A DNA stretch of 64,000 nucleotides from Xylaria sp. FL1777 (GCA_022578965.1 MU400579.1:124001-188000); one strand, 5' to 3'. Counted from the stretch's first letter, positions 22,946-35,686 are shown. Notes: generated by a model not told the origin, from the sequence alone. Made by a program: numbers and translations.

Positions 22946-24240
22946 ATGTCTTCAGACAAGCCCCTCGGTTTTCAATGGCAGTTCGCCGCCGGCGCCATTG
23001 CCGGCGTGTCCGAGGTAAGCTCAATTGCAGTTCCCACGTGCTCGCCTGATGCGCAACTAACTTTGCTACTCATCTAGATTCTGGTCATGTTCGTACCCTC
23101 ACTCTCCCGTTCGACCGATTCCCTACGATTCTGATCTTGTACATTCGCCCAGGTACCCCTTGGATGTCGTCAAGAGTCGGCTGCAGCTGCAAAGCGGCAA
23201 GGCGTCCGGCGCCGATGGCTACACCGGCATGGTAGATTGTTTTCAAAAGATAGTTCGCAATGAAGGGTAAGGGAGATGAACCTGGTGGTTTATGTTGCGC
23301 ACATGTTCACCTTCGGCATAGATTTTCGAGGCTTTACCGTGGAATCACAGCCCCCATCCTGATGGAGGCCCCGAAGCGTGCCGTCAAATTCGCCGCCAAC
23401 GACGAATGGGGAAAGGTTTACAGAAACGCATTTGGTGCTGAGAAAATGACGCAGCCGCTCTCTATCCTCACCGGTGCTACAGCCGGTGCCACCGAATCCT
23501 TTGTTGTGGTTCCGTTTGAATTGGTCAAGTGTGAGTGAAGATATGAGCGAGCTTCGCAATTACCTCGTGCCAATTATGCAAGGATGCCAACACGCTCGAA
23601 ACCCCCCAAGATTCCAACAGCCGAGCATACTCTTGAATTACCGCAAGCCCCTCAGCTTAACAGGAGCTCACATCTTCCTTTTAGTGCGGTTACAGAGCAA
23701 AGAGTCTGCCGGACAGTACAAGGGCGCTCTTGATGTTGTGTCCAAGGTTATCAAGAACGAGGGCATCTTGGCCATGTATAACGGGCTCGAGAGTACTATG
23801 TGGCGCCACATACTCTGGAATGCAGGTTACTTTGGATGCATCTTCCAAGTTCGCGGGCTCCTCCCCAAGGCCGAGACGAAGCGCAACCAGATCTCCAACG
23901 ACATTATTGCCGGTACCATTGGTGGTACAGTGGGTACCATTCTAAATACGCCCATGGACGTCGTCAAGTCGCGTATCCAGAACACCCCGAAAATCGCCGG
24001 TCAGACCCCCAAATACAACTGGGCCTGGCCCGCATGTGGCACGGTCATAAAGGAAGAAGGATTCGGTGCCTTGTACAAGGGCTTCCTGCCCAAGGTACTG
24101 AGACTTGGGCCTGGTGGAGGCATTCTTCTTGGTAAGTTCGACCTATGCATGCACCCAACTCGGCTGGAATGCCTGCTAATTGACTCGAAATAGTTGTTTT
24201 CACTGGTGTTATGGATTTCTTCCGAACTCTTCAAAAGTAA
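22946..24240 (+). CDS. mitochondrial 2-oxodicarboxylate carrier
   Basis: Six exons, 22946..23014, 23078..23088, 23153..23266, 23322..23530, 23685..24131 and 24194..24240, give 298 residues. The second exon is only 11 nt. All junctions keep frame and rebuild the carrier signatures YPLDVVKSRLQ, PFELVKLRLQ and PMDVVKSRIQ. The start FQWQFAAGAIAGVSE and the block VKFAANDEWGKVY are typical of the SLC25A21 / yeast Odc1-Odc2 group. Such carriers sit in the inner mitochondrial membrane and exchange 2-oxoadipate and 2-oxoglutarate by counter-exchange, linking lysine metabolism to the matrix. The 154-nt fourth intron is the longest. The gene lies alone between two non-coding stretches. Confidence 0.9.
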
Positions 24241-25524
24241 AATAGGAAGCTCATAGAACGACTCAACGTCGGAGAAGATTCTAATCGCGCTGGATACCCT
24301 TGTTGGAGACGGACGTTATATAGACGCATCACAAGGCGTTGGCAATGGCGTCAAATGAACGAACCAGCATAGTTGCCATTTCCCAAGCACCATTTAGAGT
24401 AGATGAGAACTGTTAACATGTCCATAGTCTATCCTTGCGGTTCCACCATTTGCACTAGGGTTCCCTCGTGCCGGTACATGGCCAGATAATAATAGTTGGC
24501 CTGCGGCATCTACCTACCCAAATGCCTACTTTGGGTAGACAAAGGACTACCCCACAATGACTTGCAGCTGCATCACGATAGTTTCCGGCCGATTCAAGGA
24601 CCTAGTAGTACTTGTATATAGTGCCGCCCACTAAACCCACCAGTAAGAGGTAGTCATGGGTGCGGCATACACTAGACATAATAAACACATATTAAGAGGT
24701 GCCTTAGGGACGATAAGAGTAAGAGTGCCAGTATAACCTAGTATTACATCTCTTAGTAAGTACATACTTACCTCGGCTGATAGAGGGTACATGGGATGTT
24801 ATTCTATTTCTTGTCTTAGGTGGTACATCTACAAAGAAATCCCAAAAAAAAAACACGTGGGTAACTCTTCAATATTGCCTATTCTTTAACCATGCGCATG
24901 GCTTCGGCACGGTGATTCGCCAGAGCTTACCAGCCCCTGTGGACCCGATAGTGCGAATTGCGACTAGTTTCGGATGGTTAGCTCCAGGGTAGGTCATCGC
25001 TAACTACCTCCTAGCATACTTTACCTTATGTAGGTAGATCGGCAGTCGCGGGGGTAGAATCGCGACAGTACCAGAGGGCAGGATATGAGCCACCTTTCAT
25101 ATCTTCAAACCCTCTCTCTCTGACTCATCTCCAGTGTACGTACGGCAGCCTACTGCAAACCTACTTCTTCAAAGACCACCATTGACTGTTCGTCTAACCT
25201 TGTCTACTCTACGTCGGGTCTCCGTGCTCAACTTTCTGCGACTCTAGATTATATCCGGGCCTTATCTTGCCCCTCCGACCCCAAGACGAGTCATTTGCGA
25301 AGTCGATTTTCCTCCCCTCGACGCAATCCCCAATTCGCAAATCATCTCGATCGCACGAAAGTCGGCGCAAAACTCGGTCCAATATCTCTGCCCCGGGATA
25401 GCTCCCACGCTCTCCCCTCAGTCGAAGCTTCTTCCGATCGTACCTTTAAACAGGCTGCAGTCCTCGAGGCTTCGGCGAGGTGCTATCTGAAGTGGCCGAG
25501 ACATCTACAGTTCGCAAAGCGTCG
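24241..25524. other. intergenic / promoter of the IBTK-like gene
   Basis: No coding exon is seen. The last 400 bases are pyrimidine-rich and stop-poor, as expected for a fungal promoter and long 5' leader. An open frame continues upstream from 25525 to about 25295 in another phase but lacks coding features. Confidence 0.5.
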
Positions 25525-28500
25525 ATGACAAGTTTGTGGAAGTGTTTCTGGGAAAATGATGTCGACAATTTCTGTCGATTACTCGCACCGGCGAGCTATT
25601 CCCAGACCCCAGCCAGAAGCTCGGGCCCAGGAGTAGGGAGTCCCGTTGCTTTCGGCACTTCGCCACGGTCTCTCACCAAGTCGCGCAAGGTCTCTGGGCC
25701 TAGCGCGGGCTTTTCTGGCGTAAAGTCTACAACCGGAGCCTTTGGGAAAACCGAGATTAATAGTCGCGACTACTGTGGCCTTACACTCCTCCTGCGGGCC
25801 GCGTCCTCTACATCACCGGATGCTGTCACCTTTGTGAAAGCTCTTCTGGACCATCCTGCGATTGACATATACGTTCAAGACCCTGAGAGTGGCTGGAATG
25901 CATTGCACAGAGCTTTATACAATGGCAACATATCAGTCGCGCGACTGCTGCTTGCGAAGGAACGCAACGATCTGACAGAATCGTTTGGGCCCAGTACTAC
26001 GAAAACTGGGCATTTAATCAAAATTAAGGACCACGAGGGCAATAGTCCGTTCGACCTGTATAATGCCACCATTGCGCTACGCTCCCTGAAAACAGCCGAG
26101 GAGCGTCCTGATTCTGAAGATGAATCAGATACCGATGAAGCAGTTGGTGGCTCCGAGATTCAGTGAGGCTCCGTGCAGTTAGGGTCAACACACGTACTAA
26201 TCATGCCATTGCAGGTATCCTACCAGAACTAGCTTGGGAGAAGAAGTGTTTACATTTGGAAGTAACAATAACCTGTCCCTTGGTGTCGGGCATGAAGATG
26301 ATAGGCAATATCCAGAACGTATTCATCTGGAACGTCCTGACCATCTAATTCGTCATATTTACGATCAGCAACTTCTTGCGCATAAACACTACCTTACGAA
26401 CGATGATCCGTCGTTACACAGTATGGTAGACATTCCTACTCTAGTCCAGAATCGCCCTATGGTCATCCAGGACGTCGTGCTCTCTAAATTCCATACTGCC
26501 ATTCTCACGACAGATCCATTTTCAAACCTCTACGTTTCCGGTCTTGGCCGGGGCGGTCGCCTTGGGCTCGGGGACGAAAATACAAAGCTCAGCTTCACGC
26601 CTGTTCAAGGGGGTTTATTTGACAGAAAAGTTACTGCAGTTGCACTTGGACAGAATCATACCTTGGCTGTTACTAGTGAAGGTGAATTATGGTCATGGGG
26701 TTTAAATCATTACTCACAGCTAGGGTATACACTACCTCCGCCAATCAAACCCGACGAGGAGCCGATTAGCCTCTTACCTCGCCAGGTGTTCGGGCCCCTC
26801 AAGAAGGAGATAGTTCTTGGGGCTGCAGCATCGTCGATACATTCTGTCGTGCATACCGGCTCAGCCCTATTCTGCTGGGGAAGGAATGTTGGGCAACTAG
26901 GCCTAATGGACGCCGATTCTCGATCGCTTGAAGTTCAGACTGTGCCACGAAAGGTTGCCGTCACCTTGATCTCGAGCCACTCGTCCGTTGTATCGGCTAT
27001 TTCTGCCATTGATAGAGCAACGTGTTGCCTTTTTGGAGACCGCTCTGTAGTCGTTTTTACAAGCTACGGATATAAGACAATTAACCTCCAAAATGCCACT
27101 TTGTTTACCAACCCAACTCTCCAACAGTCAATACAATTCTCTTCAGCCGCTCCTTACGACGCAAAGCGTCGAGAGATCCATTATATTGCATCCGGCGGCG
27201 ACACTATCGCGACCGTCACGGGCAGTGGTGATTTATTCACAATGCAGCTCAACCATAATTCCGATAATGATCAACTCACTACATCAACCACAAATCCCTC
27301 GAAAATCAAAGATGCGATTACTACACCACAACTTATCTGGAATTCGCGAAAAGATGGTGTCAAATCTGTCGGTGTGGGAGAGAACGGCTCTGTCATTATA
27401 TCTACACAATCCGGGGCCGTCTGGCGGCGTATCAGACGTCCTAAGGCTCAGGATTATAAGAATTTAGGGTCTTTGTTGCACAAACGAAAGGACTTCAAAT
27501 TTCAACGTGTTCCATATATCACCGATGTAACCGCAGTAAGGAGCTCGACGTTTGGCGCCTATGCAGCTGTTCGAAAAGATTGTGATGTTACTCGAGACCA
27601 GCTTGAAATCTCTCAACCTACACTATGGGACGATGTCAGCTCTCTACTCCCTCTCCGTGGCTTTAAGGCTAGAAATTCAAAGGCAAGAGAGAATAAAGAC
27701 AGTTGGAAATTTCAAAATCCGGGGAGGCTAAGGGAGCAGGTTGATGACTTGAGTTACGAGATATTGACGTCTACCGATTTAGAGGACGACTTGGTGACTC
27801 ACTTCACGGACTGGGCTTTCGCAAACCAGACTTTAGGTATGGCCGTACGGTCGGCTTCAAACCCAAAACTCTCCTTTCCAATACATTCTTGGGTTTTATC
27901 AGCCCGTAGCACGGTTCTTCGCGATGGAGTTCACCGGTTTCGAGAAACCGGACAGTACGACATCCCAGAGCTTCTCACTATGACCGAGGAGCAAGGAACG
28001 ACGATCATTGAATTTAGCTGGAATATCGATATAATCGCCGTGCTCAACATTATTGTTTATATGTACAGCGATGGTGTCATTCCTGCCTGGAACTTTACGC
28101 GCCAGGCTTCACCTTTAGCTTATAGGTATCGTCAGATTCGTACCGACGTCATGAAACTAGCTACCCGGCTGGGGATACCAAGGCTTGAAGCCGCTGCACG
28201 GACGCAGACTGCCGCATCTCGCTCGATGAATGTAGATTTCCAGAATGCGTTTGATGACCCAGTCTTTTTCGAAGATGGTGACGCGTTGCTAGAGCTTGAT
28301 GGCGACGAGATCTCGGTGCATAGCACAATGTTGTGCCAGAGATGTCCTTGGTTCCAAGGTCTGTTCAACGGCCGTTCTCGTGGCAAATGGCTTGAAAGCC
28401 GCAGGGCAACACAGGATGGTTCTGATCTTCTGAATATCGATCTACGTCACATGGATCCAGAATCGTTCCACTACGTTCTCCAATTTCTATATGCCGACGT

Positions 28501-30456
28501 GGGAGAGGAACTTTTCGATTCAGTAGTTGTAGATAGCATCGACGACTTTGCTGAGCTGGTCATGAATGTCATGAGTATCGCTAACGAATTGATGCTTGAT
28601 CGACTATCACAAATCTGCCAAAATGTCATCGGTCGTTTCGGTATGTCAGCACGCTGCGTAAAATTCAACAACCCTCCTCCAACTAACGTGATATAGTATC
28701 AACGCGGAATATCTCTACTCTCTTAAATAGCATCAGTCCTTGCTCTGTTACTGAATTCAAGGAGAAAGGTCTGGAATATATTTGTCTTCAGATGGAGGCA
28801 ATGCTTGAGAACCAGTAAGTCTTTTTAGCCATATGAATATTCCCATCCCTCGATACTCGATTGTGTTCTAAAGCACTTATTCTTTTCAAACACCCTCTAA
28901 GGTTTATACAAGTATGCTAATGTCAATTCAGCCTCCTTGACGAACTTGATGAAGACCTTTTATACGAGCTAGATGAGGTCGTTCGAAACAATCAGCTTGC
29001 CCGGTGTCCATTCGCACGAAGCGGGAGGGCTGAATTATTACTTCACGAACACAACCCCGAACTAGCGCACGACATGCGCGAGGAGAGACAAGTTCGTATC
29101 AAGGATATGGCTTTCAGGGCGAACTTTAAGGATGATGAAAAGAAAAGCTCGTCCTATAGAACACGGTACGGAAGTCTCGACGATCTTTCCGGTATTTCGC
29201 CCACAGCCGACAAAGCAGCTCGACAGAAATCAAAAGTGGCGCGTAACGAGCCGTTTAGTCCAGATCTTCGACCGAAGACCTCATTAGTTGATCTCATGTT
29301 TAATATGGAGGGAGATGAGGAGCTAATTGGCGGTAGTCCCTCGTCTCCTAGTCCTAGGTATATGAGCGCTAAGGACCGTGTTGAAATAGAGTGTCTGCCA
29401 TCACTAACTACGCCTCGGCCTCGTCTACTAGGAGGCGATTCATTGGGTGCACCTGGAACCATCCCAACGTCCTCGGGTTTGGCATCTGGCTCAGCTCTAC
29501 CAGCACCTATACTATCAAATGATGTTTCACAAAATCACCCACTGGTTGCAAATCCTTGGGGGTCTTCACCTCTCCCGCATAGTCGTTTAGATCTTCGAGA
29601 GACGCTGGCAAGATCGAAGCCGGCGCATTCTGCATTATCCGCTGGGCTAGCCGCGCAAAGTCGTGATCCAGGCCCTAAACTCACCCCTCAAAAACTCTCA
29701 CAGAAGGAGAGAAAGAAACAGCTTCAGCAGAAGTCAGAGCAAGCAGCCCAACAAGAAGCCGAGGCCAAACAACAAAAACCGTGGAGTGAGGTCGGCAATA
29801 AAAGGGATGCACCCTGGAAGAAGTCGACGAAGATGGAACAAGCAACACCTATGAGTGGTCTACTTCATCCTGATTCCGCCCTCCTTGCGGGCCCTCCCGA
29901 CTCCAGACCATTAGTGGCTGCTGAGGCTTCATCGAGTAAGCCCATACCAAGGCGTGCTGCATCCCCCGATACAAGATTTTCGGGTCAGAAGTCAAATAAT
30001 CCACCAAAGTTGTCTCCAGCATCCTCACGTGCTAATTCCCAACTAATAACACCGCACTCAAAGTCCTATATCAAGCGTGCTCCAAAGGTGGAACAGGAAA
30101 TTGGGATGCCTCTTGCAGATATTATCGGTCAGCAACAACGCGAGCAGCAGAACCGCCGCGAGACGATCGCCAAACGCAGTCTTCAAGAGATTCAACAGGA
30201 GCAAGAGTTCCAAGAATGGTGGGACCAGGAAAGTCGCCGTACGCAGGAAGAAGAAGCGAAAAGACTTGCTCGCGAAGGAAATAAGGACAAGAGGAAGGAT
30301 GGAGGACGACGTGGTCGAGGTAATAGTAATAAGCCTAAAGACGGCTCCCGTAACGGGGGCGGCGGAGTAGGAAACAAGAAAGGTACGGCCGTCGCACCCG
30401 AGGCTGGTTCGTCTAACCCAAAGGGTAAGGGAAGGGCTTCTAGAGGAAAGACTTAG
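25525..30456 (+). CDS. IBTK-like ankyrin / RCC1 / BTB protein
   Basis: Four exons, 25525..26162, 26215..28640, 28697..28814 and 28932..30456, encode 1568 residues. An ankyrin-like region lies at about 90-190 (GWNALHRALYNGNISVARLLLAK is its clearest repeat, so only the core ALHRALYNGNISVARLL is quoted as a motif). RCC1 repeats follow: VFTFGSNNNLSLGVG near 222, LYVSGLGRGGRLGLGD near 318, LWSWGLNHYSQLGY near 371 and LFCWGRNVGQLGL near 431. Two BTB-type regions start near 765 and 912. The C-terminus is disordered and basic with an EF-W-rich segment EQEFQEWWDQE and ends in glycine/arginine-rich sequence. This domain order matches inhibitor of Bruton tyrosine kinase homologues, which act as CUL3 substrate adaptors. 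Fungi lack BTK, so a CUL3 adaptor role is the reasonable inference. Confidence 0.9.
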
Positions 30457-31104
30457 AGTATAGATCTCATGCATTCGTGTGGGCTAGGGATGTCTCTCGG
30501 GAGACGCACATTCATGAATGGAGTTTAGTGGCTGGGTTCTCTTTCAAAGCAGAGCTTTGGGCTGAAGAAGTTAATAGGTTGGGGGTGTATATATACGGTA
30601 TCTGGAGAGCAACCCATGCGTTGGGGTTGCGTGTGTAAATTTTCAAATTTAATTCAGCAAAGTCTCTTGGCCTGTGTAGTGCTTCCAACCTGCTATGTTG
30701 TCCGAGTTGAATGTAGGAGGTTAAAGAATGGTATATTCCTTTTCAATCATCTTGCTTTCTCTAGTCAATCCTTTCTAACTAGAATTATATCGTCTTCGCA
30801 AAAAAAGAGCTAAGAACCGCCTCGGTAAGTTAGTCGAAGGGTGAGTTCGGCCCTTGACATGCACATGTTTCTCTTGTTGCAGTGACTATTCATTATCAGT
30901 CCCTCTGTCATCTCCCTTAAAAATAAATAAAAAAAATAATATGGATGTGAAATAAATGCTATACCATGACAGCTTTGAAAATTCATTACTCATTATAAGG
31001 ACTAATACGACATATTTAAAGTCCACGTCCACCGGCGCTGAACAGCACCGTCGAAATATCCAGTGCTCGGCCCTCGGGAGCATACCCACAAGGACCACCG
31101 GATC
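30457..31104. other. intergenic between convergent genes
   Basis: 3' flanks of the IBTK-like gene and the zinc-finger gene. An A-rich tract near 30920-30940 is present. No coding sequence was seen. Confidence 0.5.
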
Positions 31105-32849
31105 CTACCCAGACGACCCGTCGTAGTCTTCTAGCTCCCAGTTGCCTTCCGTTATCGAAGGGGGCCGCTCATCGAGCGCGTCCTGCGAGAACCCGGGCAT
31201 CGACAGCTGGGGCCAGACCAGATGGGGCATGTAATCCATGTCGGTGCTCGCGCTCTGCTGCAGCGCCGACTCCCCCGTGCCCCCGGACCCGTACGCGGAG
31301 TCGTGGTCGGGTCCTGGTTGATGCACCGTCCAGTCGCAGGGCTGGGCTCCCTCGTCATCGAGGAGGAGGGGGTTGATCGTGGACTGCATGGGTTGTGGGC
31401 AGTACGTCGTGAAGCGGGGTTCTTGGTGGGAACTGCTGGACGTTGGTTCATTATCCGTTGTTGACTGGCGCTGTTTGATGTATTCCAAATTGATCTTGCC
31501 TAGCTGGTCTGAGGCTTTGTTGACAGTGTACTCCGGCAAGAAGTAGTGGTATTCTGCGCGCCAAGTCGTCAGCTTGAAACTCTTATGCTATATACGCGTA
31601 GTCCATAGCCGGCTTACTATGGTCCTCAGGCAGTTGAACCCCATCGCCGAAAAGGGAATGGCAGAGCGAGTAGTAGTGTGGCTTTGCCAAGGCCTCGTCG
31701 TTGATATTCTTGGGTTTCCAGCGCTTTAGTATCTTGTCTTGTGTATCGGTCATGGTCTTGATATAATGTTCTGGGTTTGGCGTTAGATTTGTGCAAACCT
31801 TTCTGTGTCAGCTGTTGTCGAAGATTTATAGATTAGGGTAAGTTACACTTTCCAAGTGATTCTTCTTCAATTTATCTAATGCAGACAGGTGCCCCTGTGT
31901 TCGTCTAGCGTTTAGAAAGCGGTGGTCGCAATTGTTGCAAGAGAGAAGACAGGAGTGGTATTTCCAGATGTGGTCGGTCATTTCTCGAAAGTCAGCGAAC
32001 GGTGTCAGCTACATATATAAAGTATTAATTAAGAGAACTTATAGAACTCAAACCTGACATTGTTAAGGAATACCTACAGTGCAGGGATTTTTAGAGTGTT
32101 TGTATAGCTGGGGAAAACAATTTGACCAGGGACATTGCAGCCCAAACCCACGTATTCCTCCGTCTTTATAATTATCTGGCATGTTGGCCTATATCTATAT
32201 GGCGGATAGCCGACGTTTAAGGGATCGCTCTTAACGGGTACAGATAGGAGGACAGGTAAGGGTTGAGAGAGTAATATGCGGTCTGGATAGTGTTATTAAA
32301 CTTGGTATAAGAAACATTTACTACAGCGCCGATGACCGCACGAGGGGCAATCAAAGTCGTAGTTGTAGGAGTTGTTGCTATAGTCACAATTGCACTTTAA
32401 CGTTGTTAGTCTTCGCTCATTCTTAGTTTCAGAAGTTTACCTACGCAATTCCACCGCCAACGAGATTGATCCCACCTTTTATCGAAGTTATCTATCCTCG
32501 TTTTCGCTCGGTTGACGCAAGTTTCCTTCGTTTCGCCTCCTTTCCACGGTTCCTCACGACGGGTTTCTCCTCCCCAGCGCTGTAGATGGTATGAGCTCGA
32601 GTTCGAATCGCCGGCGGAACCGTGCTGGAGGGTATTTGTTTAGAAAAGTTATTGTTTTATTGTATGGAAGAATAGAACGCAGAGTGAAATGGGTACAAGG
32701 GCGGAAACCTCGAGTCTAATGTGTCAGGGAAGAGAGAAACAGAAGGTTTGTCAAGACCCTACCCAGCTAGGTAAACCAAGCTCGCCACCAAGTGACGGCT
32801 TTACGATCATACGTACCTGGTCCCTCGATTTCTCGGATCCTCCGTTCAT
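31105..32849 (-). CDS. zinc-finger protein in about seven small exons
   Basis: Proposed exons on the minus strand: 32849..32817, 32624..32445, 32394..32302, 32188..32078, 32008..31849, 31770..31618 and 31553..31105, giving 392 residues. The second junction builds WNCCNCDYSNNS leading to CPSCGHRRCSKC, a zinc-ribbon typical of fungal nuclear proteins. Exon 4 has LQCPWSNC and exon 5 has DHIWKYHS and CNNCDHRF with later histidines, a C2H2-like pattern. The final exon is Ser/Gln-rich and acidic with a tail resembling an activation domain. Five of seven joins look ordinary. The exon 3 donor (GTTTAA) and the exon 5 donor (GTGTAA) are weak, so the locus may be two genes or a decaying one. A DNA- or RNA-binding regulator is likely; the target is unknown. 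Confidence 0.55.
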
Positions 32850-34018
32850 CCACCTAAGATGAATGAAACTTCAGGGGGAAAGCTGGGACATTATTGGCCT
32901 AGGTTGTAATCAATCTGTCGTTCTGTTTGCAGGTGAGCGGTGTCAGAGACTCGTCCCGTCGTGATCACGACGGAGGGGTGACCTACCCCACCAATTGATG
33001 AGTTGTAGGTAGGGAGGTAATTTGCGTGTAAGCCCGACTTGGACAAACCGGGGGTTGGGTGGTCTGCCGGCCTATCGCTTCCCCTGCTTGAAGACATCAG
33101 TGGCGTCGTGTACAGCACATACCTAGTCTATTGCTGCTCTCTGGTACGATTCCACAGTGGTGTTTCTGTTGATGATCAAGTCTACGTTTAAGATAATTTC
33201 TACTCCCTAATAGAGAATCTAGAATTAGTCGACATATGGTGCTCCTAGACAATAGATAGTTATCCTAAAAAAAAGAGAAGAAAATACCCTGAGGCTGTGA
33301 CACTATATAGTTGCCTGAAAATTATAAGTCATTATCCTTGCCGACACTTGTATTCGAAACGGCAGGATCTCGTATTTTGCCAAGGGGCTAATGACTACAG
33401 CTCCTATGAAATGTATTGCCCGAGTAGTCTGCTTTTATTTCCCGCGGTCTGCTGTACAACCCAACAACGGAAGAAGTTTACAACGAAAGTGGTAGCTGAA
33501 ACATTCCGTCGTAACCACGATGCTGACATATCTAGGAACTAGTTGATATGAATGGATCACAACCACTATCGCAACGGTGACAGCTGGAATGCCCTGCGAT
33601 ACTCGTCGCCGCCACGATAGAACCGTGTTGCTGTTGCTACAATGATGTTCGTCTCGAGGAAGACCCCTTTATGCATCTTTCTCTGCGTTATTCATGGATT
33701 ATATCATCTGCCAGAACGTTGCTCTGCTGTCGTTCATGCTTCTGATATAATAGTCTCTCGAACTAAGACAGCGTTAGATCCATGAAACAAAATCGTTGGG
33801 GTTCCTACGATAGGTGTATGAACTCAGCCACGGTACCACTAGGTTCCCCGACGCCTGTTGTTGCGAGTGAGCTTCTTGCGAGTGAGCTTCTGTCACGTAG
33901 AAGTGTATATATATATATACCGTTGTTGCACTGATCGCAACAACGGCGTCGTTTTGCGTGATAGCCTCCTAGGGTTATGTTTGTTCGTGTCGTGCAGAAA
34001 CGAAAGAAATGCTGTCTC
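32850..34018. other. intergenic DNA
   Basis: No convincing gene. A 16-bp perfect palindrome of alternating TA, gtatatatatatatac, lies at 33905-33920 just before the coding-like fragment at 34019. Confidence 0.45.
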
Positions 34019-34549
34019 ATGGCCATGGCGGTCACCAACATGGAGTCTATTGAGACTATCGCCGAGAGAGCGAAAACCATCCGCGATGACCTCCTAAGCT
34101 GTAAAGGGCTTTTGAAGTCCCTCCATAACGTTGTTTGGGGATATAGCATCGCGCTCGTCACGTTATTAGTGCGCCTAGCAGAACCTTAGAGCAGCATATT
34201 AACTTGAACATCCCAGTACCGCAGTATCGAGGTGTCTAAAAGCAACAGCCCTCTTGAGCTTTGTTCTGGAATAGATCGTCCTAGTCTTCTCGACGATACG
34301 GAGCCACTCGCGACGGCGTATACACAAGTGGTTCAAGGGAGCTTGTACCTCTAAGCTCTGCTCGTAAAGAAGAAGCTAAACAAGCGCAATATGCTATTGT
34401 GTGACATCGTAACCATCCTCATCACCATACTTACTAGAGTCCTAGTTGACGCTTTGACTCACAACACTGCATATGGTCTTGCGACCACAGCTAGCATTGT
34501 CGGGGTAGTTGGGTTCCTCATAGCGCTATCAACCTGGGCCACAGCATGA
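34019..34549 (+). pseudogene. possible decayed membrane-protein gene
   Basis: An ATG at 34019 opens a 50-codon segment with an amphipathic helix (MESIETIAERAKTIRDDLL) and a hydrophobic stretch. A GTGCGC donor at 34169 and a CAG acceptor at 34216 would join it in frame to a second segment running to a TGA at 34547. That second frame is open except for one TAA at 34352. After the TAA come two hydrophobic stretches, DIVTILITILTRVL and TASIVGVVGFLIALSTWA. The product would be a protein with about three membrane helices. I do not recognise the family. The single stop suggests a pseudogene, although an unusual intron cannot be excluded. Confidence 0.35.
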
Positions 34550-35428
34550 AGGGAGAGTAGGCTTGGGTGTGGTCGGGTTAAGAATGTGGAGTAGTGAGGG
34601 GTTTTATTAACTGCGGTGCGTACGGCATACTTGCGGAAGTGGGTATGGAGGCATCGTGACGGTGTGGGGTCTAACGGCATATATGGTAGGCTAAGACAAC
34701 CGAGTCATGGTTGGTTAGACTAGCAGCGGCTTGCGTCTGTATGATCGCTCCGACTCCTACCCCAGTGACCGTCTTGCTGCTAGGATAGGGGTGCCTAGAG
34801 AGCGTTTCCTCCATAAGATCGACAGGGAATTAGACAGATTCAATCTACATCTCTGCATCTCCACGCTTTCTGTCTAGTGACGCGGATCTTCAATGCAGGA
34901 GGAGCACTATTTAGCGTGAGTATCTCGACTCTATCTCAACTCCCGGTACTTGGTTGTTTGCCTGCTGATAATCTTCTCCTTAATGAGTAATCAACATAGT
35001 ACGCTTAACGTCGTATCACGAGAACCATACCAGTACCAGACATTCCATTGATTTGGTACAAGGCATCCACCGTCGTATCAATGGCATGATAGCCAGTCAG
35101 GTTATTTGGGCCAATTCATCTGCATATATCTACATGGTTAACTTCTCCATGGCATACCGACTACCAGATCACGGCGAATACCTCTTCGAAGAGAATGTAT
35201 AGGGCCGAAGCATGATATAGGACAGACTGACACGCCATCGTTTTCTGGCGGGGCAAAACACTGAAGCTTAGCGAGCCCGTGGATGAAAGAAAGACCATCA
35301 CCAAATCTCCTCGTTTATTCCTCAAACCTATTACATCATCCAAGCCCTATCCTATCCGAGAGTCGGCACATCTGATGAAAGAAATGCCACCCATTCCCAA
35401 ATCGCCTAGGTAGTAATGCCTACGTCTT
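34550..35428. other. intergenic DNA with a coding-like fragment
   Basis: A plus-strand frame from about 34725 to 34877 reads like an exon (RLAARIGVPRERFLHKIDRE) and may belong to the same decayed locus as the membrane-protein fragment. Nothing else is supported. Confidence 0.3.
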
Positions 35429-35686
35429 TTACGTCCTTGCCGCTGCTCTTCTTATTTCTTCCCGTGCTTTTGCATTCAGCTTTGCTTGCGTGGTCACTAA
35501 AGCGGCCTCAAGCTCTTTCAACTGGGCCTCTCTCTCTTCTAAGTTGTTGCATCAGTAAGTGGAGAGTCCTCTCTAGGTATATTCGTGCTTACTGGTATCT
35601 TGGTTCGTTTTGGCTTCTTTGAGCCATTGACGAGCTACAATAATCGCGCTATCAATCTCCGCGATATCCTGCTTCAGGCTGTCCAT
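35429..35686 (-). CDS. small coiled-coil protein or terminal exons of a larger gene
   Basis: Two exons, 35686..35593 and 35538..35429, join across a GTAAGC-TTAG intron (54 nt) to 67 residues. The sequence is strongly helical with heptad character: MDSLKQDIAEIDSAIIVARQ, then AQLKELEAALVTTQAKL and a basic end AREEIRRAAART. Phase at the first codon also allows an upstream minus-strand exon near 35800-35860 to be joined before the ATG, so these may be the last two exons of a longer gene that includes the fragment at 36130. The family is unknown, and both exons are too short to be found by length alone. Confidence 0.45.
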
